Shown: positions 11,301 through 22,100 of the stretch, piece by piece
How the letters are laid out: each line of letters starts with the position of its first letter
How positions within the stretch are numbered: position 1 is the first letter of the stretch
DNA from: Heliopora coerulea
Taxonomy: Eukaryota; Cnidaria; Anthozoa; Scleralcyonacea; Helioporidae
Direction: 5' to 3'
DNA length: 64,000 nt
Assembly (NCBI GenBank): GCA_030142905.1
Contig: JASJOG010000002.1
Coordinates: 552,501 to 616,500 of the forward strand
Program-made: the position numbers and the translations under genes
The notes under the pieces: model-generated
Told to the model about the DNA's origin: nothing
Seen by the model: only the letters and a program-made list of their open reading frames with translations
Database searches by the model: none

Positions 11301-14271
11301 GAGCTACCGAGACTCAGATGGTGAGCTAAGGTGTAAATTCTGAGTATCGAGCTTGAAGATCGTTCATCTACCTCAATATATCCAAGCTCTCACGTTTTCT
11401 CAAACATCAAACTACCTCAGTGTATAAAAACATATCGCAAAGGCCATCACAGTTTCGTCCTCCCGAATATTTTTATACCGTCTTCGGCATCATTCTCGTT
11501 ATACTTCAAGTTAGTAACAGTGAAGTTGCTTAACGGGTGGCTGCACAAATTAAAATTTGACACCGAGTGCCGATATTGATTATATAAGCAGTTGCCACGA
11601 TCGTCATCCTGGTGTATGCAATTGTAAAAAATACGGATTGATTAAAATATATAACTTTATTAACAAAAACAAGGGGTCATGACAACCGCGTGACACCGTT
11701 AAGAATGACATGACGACTATCGAATCGCCAGTTTATCTACGCTAGCAGCTGCACTACAACTTGAGCACTCGTTATACTCAAATGCTTAAAACTCTTTTAC
11801 AACACAATGACCGCTGGACAGTCTACCCGGCAAGATTTCTGCTCATGATTCGCTCAAGCTCTTCCCCGAGGGTCTTGTGAGTTTTATGCTTACATCAAAA
11901 TGACAGTCGCAAGGCACAAAGTTGTACCTCTAACGGTGCCTTTAGGTTAAGTATTTGGATTAGTATTTGGGTTGGTGTCATTCAGCTCTAGTGGGAAGTG
12001 GCCAAGGTCTTAGAGGTCACTTTAGCCCGATGGGTTAACAGACCTAGAATGGACAACGTGTGAACATGGTCAGAAAGAGTTGAAAAAAGAATTGGGCTGT
12101 CCTTGCGGATAGTCCTTCGTTTATGGACAATCATTAGTAAAAATAGTCGTACAAAATTATAATATGGTTTTCTATGCCTAGGTCGTTTTCCGATTGCAAA
12201 AGACGAGTTTTTGCCACATGAGAATGCGGTAGCGTATTTCTTCCACTGGACAAGTCTTGTATATATGGAAATTCTTGAGGAAATCAGGGAACAAGAACAG
12301 CTGGAACTCAAATACACAGAGACTCAGTCAATAATCCAAGGTGTTGCCACGGGAAAGAGCGAAGCCGATTCCTCAGAATGCACTATCTTTGTCGAAAAAG
12401 GTGAATCCAGCTTTTTGCCAGGAGACTTCCTCGCGCTTAGTCCAACAAACTCGCGTTTTGTGTTCAGTGAACGCAAATACATTGCAGAAGTCAAATCAAT
12501 TTCAGGAATGCTGATTTCAATCGACATTGTCTGGCCAAACGAGGAATCCCTGATACAGCACGTTATACAACAGCACCGCTGGTATATCACGCCTTTTCCA
12601 AACCTCGTATCGTGCAAGAGAATGCTGGATTCATTGCGAAAATTGTGCACGGCAAAGTCGCTAAACGATGTTGGGGTGTTCTCCAAACTCTTAGACAAAT
12701 GGAAACTGAAGGTAGAGGATCGCCGAGAAATACGTGATAGTGCACAAACGTTCGACGAGCCAGCCCAGGTGCCATGTGATCTTAACAATAGTCAAAGAAC
12801 AGCTGTGCAACAGGCTTCCAACAACTTCCTGACGCTCATCCAAGGCCCTCCAGGAACGGGGAAGAGCAAGACCAGCGCTTACATAATTCAGACCTTTCTT
12901 GCACAAGATTCGGAAGGGAAAATCCTAGCAGTCGCAGAAACAAACGAGGGAGTGGACAACCTGCTAGAAAAGATCATCGACGTTGGAAGGTCAATTCCCG
13001 ACCACGAATTACTTCGTCTGGGTAGTTCTACGTGGACGGTTCGAGAAAATTTAAGAAAGTATACGTTGGAGACGAGGTACGCCGAACGTTCTGAAGGAAA
13101 ACGAGTAAAAGAGAATAAAATGGACTCTAAGGTTGTCAAAGCAATATTAAAACAAGCAAAAGTCGTTTGCACGACGTGCATTAGTGCTGGGTCGAAGATT
13201 CTCGAAAAAACTCAGTTTCCGAGACTGCTTGTTGATGAAGCGTCCCAAGCAACTGAGCCAGCCATTCTAGTTCCTATTTGCAACGAATGCAAAGTCCTGG
13301 TGCTTGTGGGAGATGACAAGCAACTACCGCCCACGGTCAAGTGCCAAACGGCAAAAGAACTTTCCGAGACTACGTTCAATCGACTGCGCCAGGCAGGCGA
13401 GCCAGTCTACCTCTTGGACACTCAGTATCGCATGCATCCGGCAATCGCAGCCTTTCCGGCAAACCAGTTTTATGATGGAAAGCTTAAAGATGGCGTGAAG
13501 GAAAAACAACGCCCAGCTCCGGCAGGATTTTGCTGGCCAAACTCCAAGCGTCCTATTGCTTTTGTGGAGATGGGAAACGATGCCAGGGAGACGGGTGGAC
13601 GATCCAAAAGAAACACGAAAGAAGTGGCAGTGGCTAAACGCATTGTAGAAGAGTTACTTCAAGATGGTAATTTACGACCTGAAGAGGTCGGTGTTGTGAC
13701 GCCCTACAAAGCACAGGTTAAATTGCTTACGGAGAAGTTACAAGGACGCTTTCCCAAAGTTTCCGTCAGGACTGTGGATGGATTTCAGGGTCAAGAACGA
13801 GAACTAATCGTGTTTTCTGCAGTGCGTTGTAATGCTGGTGGTCACCTTGGGTTTCTCGACGATGACCAAAGAATGAATGTACTTTTAACAAGGGCTCGAA
13901 GGGGGCTTATTATCATTGGTAGTGGAGATACCTTGAAAAGCGACAATAGCTCAAGTTGGAGCAAGTGGGTTAACTGGGTTGAACAAGAAAAGTTGACCGT
14001 TGATTCAGGTAATATATGTAAGCAAATGGTTTGTAGAATTGAAGGCATGGCCACGCTAAGCTTAATTGTCGTAAATAGAGCATATCAATATACACATTGG
14101 TTGTTCTTACTTTATCTTTCAGCCACGTTCCTGCCTGTTACGAACGCATCTGTCGAGCACGGTGGACAAAGAAAAGGGCAAATCCAGGAAAGAGGAAAAA
14201 GCCATGGACGAGGAAGAGGACAAAAGCATGGAAGAGGAAGAGGCCAAGGACGAAGAGGTGGACGACAGTGA
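5483..14271 (+). CDS. RNA-dependent RNA polymerase fused to SF1 (UPF1/MOV10-like) helicase
   Basis: Predicted four-exon gene, about 1,714 aa. Coding exons: 5483-8344 (RdRP, 954 codons), 9682-9988 (102 codons, helical linker), 12182-14008 (helicase, 608 codons) and 14123-14271 (Gly/Arg-rich tail and TGA stop). All three introns are GT-AG and the phases agree: 0, 1 and 1. The RdRP belongs to the cellular RNAi family that copies RNA into dsRNA; plant RDR6 acts with the SDE3 (MOV10) helicase. A covalent RdRP plus SDE3-like helicase would place both steps in one enzyme. The first in-frame ATG of the helicase exon lies inside conserved helicase sequence, which argues against a separate helicase gene starting there. 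The alternative is two genes with an unseen helicase first exon in the 2.2-kb intron. An ATTAAA poly(A)-like signal is at 14407-14412. Confidence 0.65.
8345..9681. other. RdRP-helicase intron 1
   Basis: No gene seen. It begins with GTTT/GTTC-rich simple sequence (8410-8500). Around 8540-8580 there is a weak tRNA-like A-box (TGGCTCAGCTGG), too degenerate to call a tRNA. Confidence 0.6.
9682..9988 (+). CDS. Exon 2 of the fusion gene: helical linker
   Basis: Bounded by an acceptor (TTTCTTAG) and the donor G/GTAATG. It reads in phase from the RdRP exon and encodes 102 codons of mostly helical, Leu-rich sequence (for example LLIYLLEGLRKC and VFELFDTLLFMHD) with no domain I recognise. Its last base supplies the first base of the Gly codon completed by exon 3. 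Confidence 0.7.
10032..10120. repeat. Dispersed repeat, CAGCCCGGGCTGA family, copy 1
   Basis: Contains the palindrome CAGCCCGGGCTGA (10038-10050), then TTTCATGTAA and TTTTCCCATGTAAT. The same order of motifs recurs at 31325-31432 and, more diverged, at 15600-15730. Confidence 0.7.
10567..11186. mobile_element. MITE with Tc1/mariner-like terminal inverted repeats
   Basis: The left end (CTCTGGCGGTCAAAAAGAAC) and the reverse complement of the right end (CACTGGTGGTCAAAAAGAAC) match at 18 of 20 positions, and both are flanked by TATA. CAC/CAGTGG-type ends in a TA target are typical of Tc1/mariner. The 620-bp interior has short open frames but no recognisable transposase. Confidence 0.7.
11195..11417 (-). 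mobile_element. tRNA-like SINE-type insertion with internal 36-bp inverted repeat
   Basis: Flanked by a perfect 13-bp duplication cagtgtataaaaa (11182-11194 and 11418-11430). It lies at the right edge of the Tc1-like MITE. Positions 11194-11229 and 11338-11373 are perfect inverted copies. Between them, on the minus strand, is a tRNA-like sequence (11238-11317) with A-box TAGCTCAATGG and B-box GGTTCGGTCCC. The long duplication suggests retroposition, while the inverted arms suggest a foldback. The cloverleaf is too imperfect for a functional tRNA. Confidence 0.65.
12182..14008 (+). CDS. Exon 3 of the fusion gene: SF1 helicase, UPF1/MOV10-like
   Basis: All SF1B helicase motifs are present in order: Walker A GPPGTGKS (fusion residues 1278-1285), an N-terminal TNEGVDNLL motif, Walker B VDEASQ (from 1408), VGDDKQLPP (motif III), DTQYRMHP, VVTPYKAQ, TVDGFQGQE and NVLLTRAR. 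This set is typical of UPF1, MOV10/SDE3 and ZNFX1-type RNA helicases, with ATP-driven 5'-3' unwinding expected. No lesion is seen. The upstream part of the exon (FHWTSLVYMEILEE) is also conserved-looking, so the nearest ATG would give a truncated protein. The donor is CAG/GTAATA. Confidence 0.85.
14123..14271 (+). CDS. Exon 4 of the fusion gene: Gly/Arg-rich tail
   Basis: After acceptor ATCTTTCAG the frame gives a tail with HGRGRGQKHGRGRGQ and a further RR/GG segment ending at TGA 14269-14271. RGG-like tails bind RNA and are common on RNA helicases. The intron before it is only 114 nt, a multiple of three, with no in-frame stop, so intron retention would insert 38 residues without changing the tail. 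Confidence 0.6.
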
Positions 14272-16186
14272 ATGGAAGGAAAATAAGGGAGAGGAAGCTG
14301 ACAACGAATCACTAGCGTAGTGATGATATGTGAACGTATTTTATCGAACTTATTCAACCTTCTAAGTTTCGAAAACACGTCTAATAAGCGAGCTAACTTG
14401 AGCTGAATTAAAAGATTTTGAAATTCTTCAACAGCTGAAGTTGTTTTACGGACTTAAAAATGCTCTCATCGTCATCCTTTGGAAAACAAAGACGTTCATG
14501 ATACTTTCGCCTCAGGATTTCGGATGATCGATCAACTTTGTTCTGCATGAAAAAATCTAATGAATGGCGTAGCAGACTCGAGACGAATTTTCATTTAGTG
14601 GAAAGCAGTCAGGCGCTATCGAAGCCGAGGTCGCTATGAGCACGATGGGCACTGTGCCCGAATATTTAATACTCACAATGAGTACCGTTTATGGGGTGAA
14701 TTCATAATGTACAAGAATTTTAGCTCGGGAAAGGGACTGATTACATGGAGACCTTTAGCCCAGAATTATCTGGTAAATACCGTACGTTACGAAAATTTGA
14801 GCCCGACTGAAATCCTTCTACGCGCACAACCTCGAAAGGGTTTAAAATTGCATAAGCTCAGCCCGGTGTCACAGGAAATCCGCCCTCCCTCATCTCACTT
14901 AAAAATACAGTGAGGATACAGCATTTATTTTAAGCTCTTTTTTCATCTTTTCTATCAGCTTCAAATTCCATGATCCATATCCTCAGAAACATAAGTATAA
15001 TTAGCACTTCTATACCTTGTTTTTGGCACAAACCGCATGCCATTACATGAGTCATATCGTTGTAATTCTAATTAATAACTATTACGCTTTCCTTGGAAAC
15101 AAAAATTCGCTTGAACTACTTAAACAGAAAAAAAATAAAGATAGTTCTAAAACGAAGTTAACCCTAACCAGGAGACAACTTTAAAAAGTGTAAATCAAAA
15201 TATATTCCGACCAATAATGACATCTTAAAACTCAATATTTGAGTTAATAGCAAAATGAGACTTGCGAAATTATATTTCAACTTTATTTCAAAGTCATTAT
15301 CATACAGAATGAGTGCATTAGCATGCATAGGTCTATACATACGAGTGACAAGTAAATAGTTAATAGACTTATTTGCGAGTAAAGAATTTTATAATCGTTA
15401 AAGATAGGATTGGGACAAATTTCCTAGAGGAGGAAGAATATCCCAGGAAATTCGACTTCATGCGGGGCGAGATTCCTAGGAATCCTTTCCCCGGGGAGCG
15501 AGATTCTTGGGAAATTAGCCCTCTACGCTGAAAGGAGGGCGAATTTCCTGTGACACCGAACTGCAATTTTGGTCTTGCAATCGTAAGATAGTTTTCAAAG
15601 GAAACTCTTCGTCATCCCGTGCTGACAATTAAGCCTGGGCTGAAATTCCCCGTGTAATCAACTCCTAACCGGCCTGAAATTTCAAAAGCTCAGCCCGGGC
15701 TGAGATTATGAGTTATGTAATGGCAAGATGATTTTCTAGGGCTGTCATTTCAACCCAGCATACAGTATGTGCAGGTTACATGGAAGGATTTCAGCCCAGA
15801 CTGACATCTTCGTCACGCAATCGCAAGATAATTTTTCACGCGATATTTTCGTTAACCCAAGCTTAAGTCTCAGCGTCGGGCTCAAGACGAAACTCTTACA
15901 TATAGGAAACTGAAATTCGTTTTCATAGGTAGTGCCTTACTGCAATTAAATCTTCTTTTCCATCTAGTTAGACTCTTAAAAAACAGAAGTCGCCCCCGAC
16001 GCTTTTTACATTCCGTGAAAATCTAATTTTACCGAATTATAAATTTAAATTCAGCGATATTTTGCCTAGTCTTAGTAAAATTCAAGGCCGTAGTCTACCT
16101 TTCTAGTACACTTAAGATCCATCACACATCAGTTCAGTTTGACATTTATAGTTTTAAATAAATCCTAGTATAATTACAGCTAGAGT
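14272..16186. other. Intergenic region between convergent RdRP-helicase and MOB4
   Basis: No coding exon seen. It is largely made of dispersed repeats around 14.7-14.9 and 15.4-15.9 kb. The two genes are convergent, so this region holds both 3' ends. Confidence 0.6.
14715..15870. repeat. Cluster of CAGCCCGGGCTGA-type repeats, partly inverted
   Basis: Multiple diverged units, with the intact palindrome CAGCCCGGGCTGA at 15691-15703. A segment at 14863-14888 (GGTGTCACAGGAAATCCGCC) recurs in reverse complement at about 15538-15563, so the cluster includes inverted copies. Confidence 0.55.
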
Positions 16187-19100
16187 TCACGCGTCGGTCT
16201 CGGTTTCAGGCCGGTTTTGATCGGTAGGTACGATGAGATTTTCCCGAGCCATCAGCTCGTACTTCAACACATATGCCGTGAATCGCCTGCATAAGTTCGT
16301 TTTCCCCTGAAAGAATGAGGTAGAAAGGGCAGAAAAAAGAAAATTAAAAGAAAGCTTTGATCACAGAACATCACGAACAACGAAATTATGTCAAAAATGC
16401 TACTGGGCCGGAATTTGTCTTGGTTATTTTGATTACGTGGAATCGATTTGACTTGGTTAAAATTAAGAAAAGCATGCAGGTGCCAAATCATTTTGTCAAA
16501 CGTGCTGGCGACTTCTAGCAATTCTTCACAAAGATGTTACTTCACTGTACTTGGTGATAAAAATAAGCTTACCTCGAATTCGTCATATATCCTCCTATGA
16601 TGATAATAAGCATGTGAAAATATCCTGTAAATTCTGCGACAAACAGATCCAAGCTTTGAAATCGAAGATTCTTTGATACTGACTCTGAAAGAGGCAGCAC
16701 AACGAACCATTACCCAAGTCTTACGTAGAAGATTGGTAAGATTGAATACAGAAAATAGGGTGTTTGGTTTTCAGAGCCAAATCCAGCTAAAATTATAACA
16801 GTTACTGTACATGTATATGGGCATCAAAACACATAGGTACAATATAATACCTGCTAGGGAAGTATTTATTGCTGTTTAGAAGAGAAGCTGCACCATCCAA
16901 TGTATGCCTCGTGTAATCAAGGGCAGGACACTATAATTTAACAGAGAAAAAAAAATTAGTAAGAAATTGTCGTTGTCAAAATTCATTGAACAAGTATGTC
17001 ACATAGCATAAAGGCATATTATCTTTAGGGGCGAAGGAATGGGGAAGCTAAGGAGATTGCAGCACATTGTACGTAGCTGCACATTGCATGTTACTTCACA
17101 CACAGTTATTGCAAGCATCCCGAAATTTCATGGGGAACCATGCACCTTACCCTTCAACAAAATGTATACCTTGTGTCTACTACAGTTCATTTACAGCCCC
17201 CTTCCCCTTCAGAGTAGTTTTATTTATTTATTTATTTATTTATTTGTTTGTTTGTTTATTTAATATATTTCGTCGCTAGTAAAAAAATCGAACAAAAGAG
17301 ATGAAAGCTAAAAAAAGCGACAGGCGGAAGAAAGAGAACAAAATGTCCCAATTGAAATCTACCTCCTAATAAATAAAACACAAAAGTAATAGAAGCTGTT
17401 TACTGATTTACAAATTCGAAAATATAGGCTAAATAAAACCTGGAAGATCATACTCAGTTTCAAGTTTTTTCATATAAAAATCAAGAAGTTTGTTTTTAAA
17501 CATATTTAAATTAGTAATACGTTTATAATCTTTGGGTAGTTTATTCCATAATAAAACTGCTCTATTAATATAAGAATATTTCAAATAGTCTTGTTTAATA
17601 AAACTGACATGGTAATTATTAGGATCAAAATTCCGGATATTGCATCTGTTGTTTGACATTGGCTGAAAAAATTTAGAATAATTTATGTTTATTTGGCCAA
17701 GTTTTGTTTTAAATAGAAGGACCAGATCGGCTATTTCTCTTCAGTATTCAAGCGGTAACACTGGTAGCTGTACCAATTTCTGCTTATAGGTTATTCCTTT
17801 AGGCTGGGTTGGAAATAGCAGCCGGCTGCCGACGATAGCCAGCAGTTTTAGGACCTTGCCGGCGATTTCTAATTTCAAAACATAACTCAATTTTGGGTTA
17901 TCGGCAAAATTGCTTTTGCCAAGATCAAAATTAATTATGGTAATTTGTTTTGATTTCTCTGTATATGATCGTAAAAGAAATGTATAAGAACGCAAAAGAC
18001 AATATGTATATGATCGTAAAAGACAATAGCATCAAACTTGTTAAAGAACTTTTACATTACAAAATAAATGCATTTAATTTTGGTTTGCGTTACATTTTAT
18101 TTGGGCCTATGTCCAGAACGTAACTTTGCCGCTTGGGAAACAGCCTGCAAAAATTTTGACCAACAAAAAACAGCCTACAAAATTAGGTACATTTTCTGAA
18201 CGTTATTTCGAACCCTGTTTAGGATACCCTAGTATGAACTTCGTTGCACGACGTTGTACGTTTTCAATTTGTAATTATATTTTGTTGGATAAGGTGACCA
18301 AACTTCACTAGCGTACGCAAGCTGTGGCCTGACTAGAGATAAATAAAGTAGTTTTCTTGTTTGCTCCTAATGATCAAGCAGTCTTGTGACAGAAAAGATG
18401 TTGGTTATGTTAGATTGCTAAAACTTTTTTTTTCAGCAAATACAACCAAAATAACCACTGGATAATCATGCTACAAACTAAGACATCACGTAACAACCTT
18501 TACAAACGTGCAGAAACGCAAAAAAGCATACGTATGCACCAGCATGTCAAAACATCTCTAAACTCCGAGGAATTTGGCTTTTAAAAAAATGTTTTATCAA
18601 TTATACTGTACATGTATATACTGCCAGTTGTTTATATAGCCCCGTACATTTAAAGTCTTTAATCAGCTTTTTTTGGCCCATTAAAGTAAAAGAGAGAACG
18701 CCATGAAAACCCAGGATTTTAGGGAAATAGCGCATGCATGTTCACTGTCATTAATATCTTTTTCTATAGCTGCATTTGTTTGTTCTAATTGCAAAAGCTC
18801 AAATGACAATAGGAATCAAATGGGCAGTATTCATCTTTAAGCGCTCTTATAAACGCGAAAAAAGTCGACAAATCACTCTAACCGAAAACATAAAAGGGAT
18901 AACCAACCTTTGGCGGGGTCTGTTGTCGATCGCAAGATTTACTTTGAGTGAACGAAAACGATTTTCTTGCTAATAAATCTTTAGAATTTTGTTATTGACA
19001 ACCGATCTGACAAACGGTAAATTTAGTTGTCGATTACTATTTGTTTCTGATAACCATTAGTTGTCAACAATCAATTCTTTTCGTCTGTGATGGTCCAACA

Positions 19101-22100
19101 GGCCCTTTTTTCAGTCAGAAAAAATTATCCCAGACAGGAGATTTTTCCATCTGGAAAAACATAAAAAGTTAAAACCTTTTACAAGTCAAAAACTGGGTGA
19201 GGGATAATATCTAGTTTCCGTATATTAATGCCCGCCATCTATTAAGGTTTTGCGGCGTTTTTCAATGAGTCCTCAAAAAAGAACTTGTCCCCGAAATGTT
19301 CCAATAAACACGTAAGTCCCTTTGGCCTTCCTGCTTGCTGACCCCGCAGAGAAATTAGCTCAGGGGAATTTTATTTTAACAAACCTCTTTTGGTGTTTTG
19401 TGTGCAGCACACAGAAATATCCACTGTTCTGTTGCTGTCATCTGAGTACATACTTCAGGATTGCAGTCTGCCTAAAAAAATTTCAAAAAATAAAATTACT
19501 GTTACAAATTATGAAAAGTTAAAGAAGGCTGTTTTGCTTAAAGCAGGAGGTATATTCACAGCTCCTGTTATATGCGAATATACTGTACACTGTATATCTA
19601 CATTGGAATGACAGAAAACCGGATACTAGGTTATTTATGTGTAGTATTGACGGTCATTTCTACTTAAGTTGAAGGTTCACAGTACGTTTGTTTTTTATAC
19701 GGCAGGGATGGTCTGTAGGGCTCATCCCGTGTGATAACGACTCCAAACTAGGGCCCAAGTCGACTGGAGTCCCAATTTTCGGTGAACCGACTCGGTTTGA
19801 ATGTTAAGTAATAAATGACTTGACTCGAGTTCGTAACGTCAAACGACTCGATTAAAAATTGCGTTGGTGAATGTCTAACGTAAATGATTTGATTTGACTT
19901 ATAGTCATATACTCATATATATATTTGACTAATAATTCGTGAGAACCTCTTGTGCACTAAAAATGGATTAAACGAGCATATCGTTCCCAGCTGACTCGAT
20001 AGTTCAACTGGTTGTGCGTTGGTCTGGAAACCCGAAGATGCAAGTTCAACACCCGCTCAAGCCAACTCACTTTTTCGAATTGACCTTGCAATGTACAGTA
20101 CTGTAGGTCAATCATGAAATTTTCTCTTCATGTTACCCTGAGGATGGTTCTGAAAAACCTGGAGAAAACTGAACGGCGATTTAAAAACCTCCAAAAGGGC
20201 ACATAAACGTAGTCTCCGGGTAGATTCTGTAGTGTTGGCAGGTAAATAGAATTGAATATTAAAGTTTCAAAGAATACAATAAAATAAGTGCTAACAAACC
20301 TGCAAGTTTACGGCCAGATCATTCAACTGGAGACAAAATTGTCTAGTTAGAATATGAAAATCAGACAGTAGAAATTAGCACAAAAATAAATGCAAGAAGA
20401 ATAAGACAGCTACTAGACAATGTAGCTCTGAATGTCTGAATATTCATATGATGTCGTCAAGAAAGTCGGCTACAAGCAGCGGTAGGTCTTGACAAGGGAG
20501 AATAAGAGTTGTAACCTTGAAAGTCAATATATTGAGGTGTGACCACATATACAATTTTGTTTTTGGATCAGATGTCTTTTTCTTTATTTTCACCAACAAT
20601 ATTACATGTATTTGCTCTCTCAGATTTGCATGGCGCAGTGCCACACAAAATTTTGCGCTAAGTATAAATCCTACTTGAGACATGAAGGTAGAGGTGGCAT
20701 TTACCTGCTATGAGTTATCTTTACGTTTTACAAGTGAATGATCAAATGGGTGGATGATCTCTCCCTCACTACATACAATCAAAGTACAACCTCAAGATGT
20801 AAACATTCAAAGGAGGAAAAGATAAATTTTTGTTCCATATTGTACAGTATCTACTGTACAATTCTAATCCATGCATCATTACTAAAGACCATTGGCTATA
20901 TGGCAGAAAACATTTCTTGCCAAATGAAGACAGTAAGCATAAATGATACAGATTCTGTCCACAGTGTTTGTAGTCAAAGACATTTTTTCCCAACAGCCCA
21001 ACAATTTTGCATATCCCCTTGAAAATTGCCAACCCCATTCTGGAATCTCTCCTGTGGGAAATGACTACATTAGTGCTACTATTGCTATTGTGACTAAGAA
21101 AACTGTACATGTCCATCCTGGATTCCATAATTTAGACCTAGACAGAATTGACATGGTCTCTTTAAATCTTTCTATATTGCATTTATGAATGTCAAAATGA
21201 CAATGGCTGATGTTAAATACTCTTCCATTGATTTGAGAGCCATCATAAGACCAATGCTAGGATACTTTATACATTATATGGATCCAAATCTGATAAGCAA
21301 ACTTAAGTGAAGAACAAAACAATGAAACTAGTAAAACTTTAAAATATATGCAAATAATAATTTGCCCAAAGCATAAATACTGCCAGTCATGCCAAGAAAG
21401 CAACTTGAAACCTTACAGCAAGATTGAAAAGACAATTTATGTCCCTGAATGAGTTAAACAAGTTGGTACTCAACAAAGCAGGGGTCTGGCAGTCCATTTT
21501 GCCATTGTCTGGCATTAACCAGAATAACATTTCAAAGGACTACAACTTTGCCCTTTACTATATGTATGTTAATTTAGCAGGTTTTATCCTAGTTACATGT
21601 ACAAAAACAAAATCACCAAAATTACCAGTTTATCAAGGACAAAAGAATCACAAACTTTATGTAAATATGTACTCATAAAGTAGCCATTCATATTATTCAT
21701 TCAAACCCTTCAAACAATCAACAATTCTATATATAAAGAAGTTGGAAAATTATTCTGTTCAACTACTGTACTGCACTATGCTGTAACAGCTCAAGTATAT
21801 ACCTTAAATGTTCATACTTCCAAACACCCTCATCCTGTCCTTCGGGTGGCTCCAGAATTAAAGCAATGTCTTCATAATCAGCTTTGATCAACTGCTGTAT
21901 GTACTAATAACACAACAACATAAATCACATTGTAATGTTTTCACATCCTGCACATTCATACTAAGTATAGTATTAGTATGTTTGTTTACCTGTTAAAGGG
22001 CAGGCCCCCACTGTGTTGAATAAAATCAACTAGCATTAGTCAGGATACATTTCTAAACTGCACACCCTTGTCCTTTTAATATGTACAGTAAACCAGGTTT

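Larger units (their letters stand above)
9989..12181. other. RdRP-helicase intron 2, filled with repeats
   Basis: Contains a CAGCCCGGGCTGA-type repeat (10032-10120), a Tc1-like MITE (10567-11186) and a tRNA-like short element (11195-11417). The remaining sequence to the helicase exon shows no exon I can support. Confidence 0.6.
16931..19384. other. MOB4 intron with simple repeats and LINE debris
   Basis: The 2.45-kb intron between the CPALDYTRH exon and the CTQMTATEQ exon. It contains a TTTA/TTTG run (17220-17260), a LINE remnant (17429-18370) and a short imperfect tandem repeat around 17960-18030. No exon seen. Confidence 0.6.

Noticed and set aside
14097..14333. Other reading frames of the last RdRP-helicase exon (Lys/Arg-rich or Asp/Glu-rich tails)
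   Set aside because: They need a different splice phase from the clear CAG/GTAATA donor and CAG acceptor; the Gly/Arg-rich frame fits both.
19991..20068. Functional tRNA
   Set aside because: The A- and B-boxes are recognisable but the acceptor and D stems do not pair, so it is listed as a SINE-like relic.
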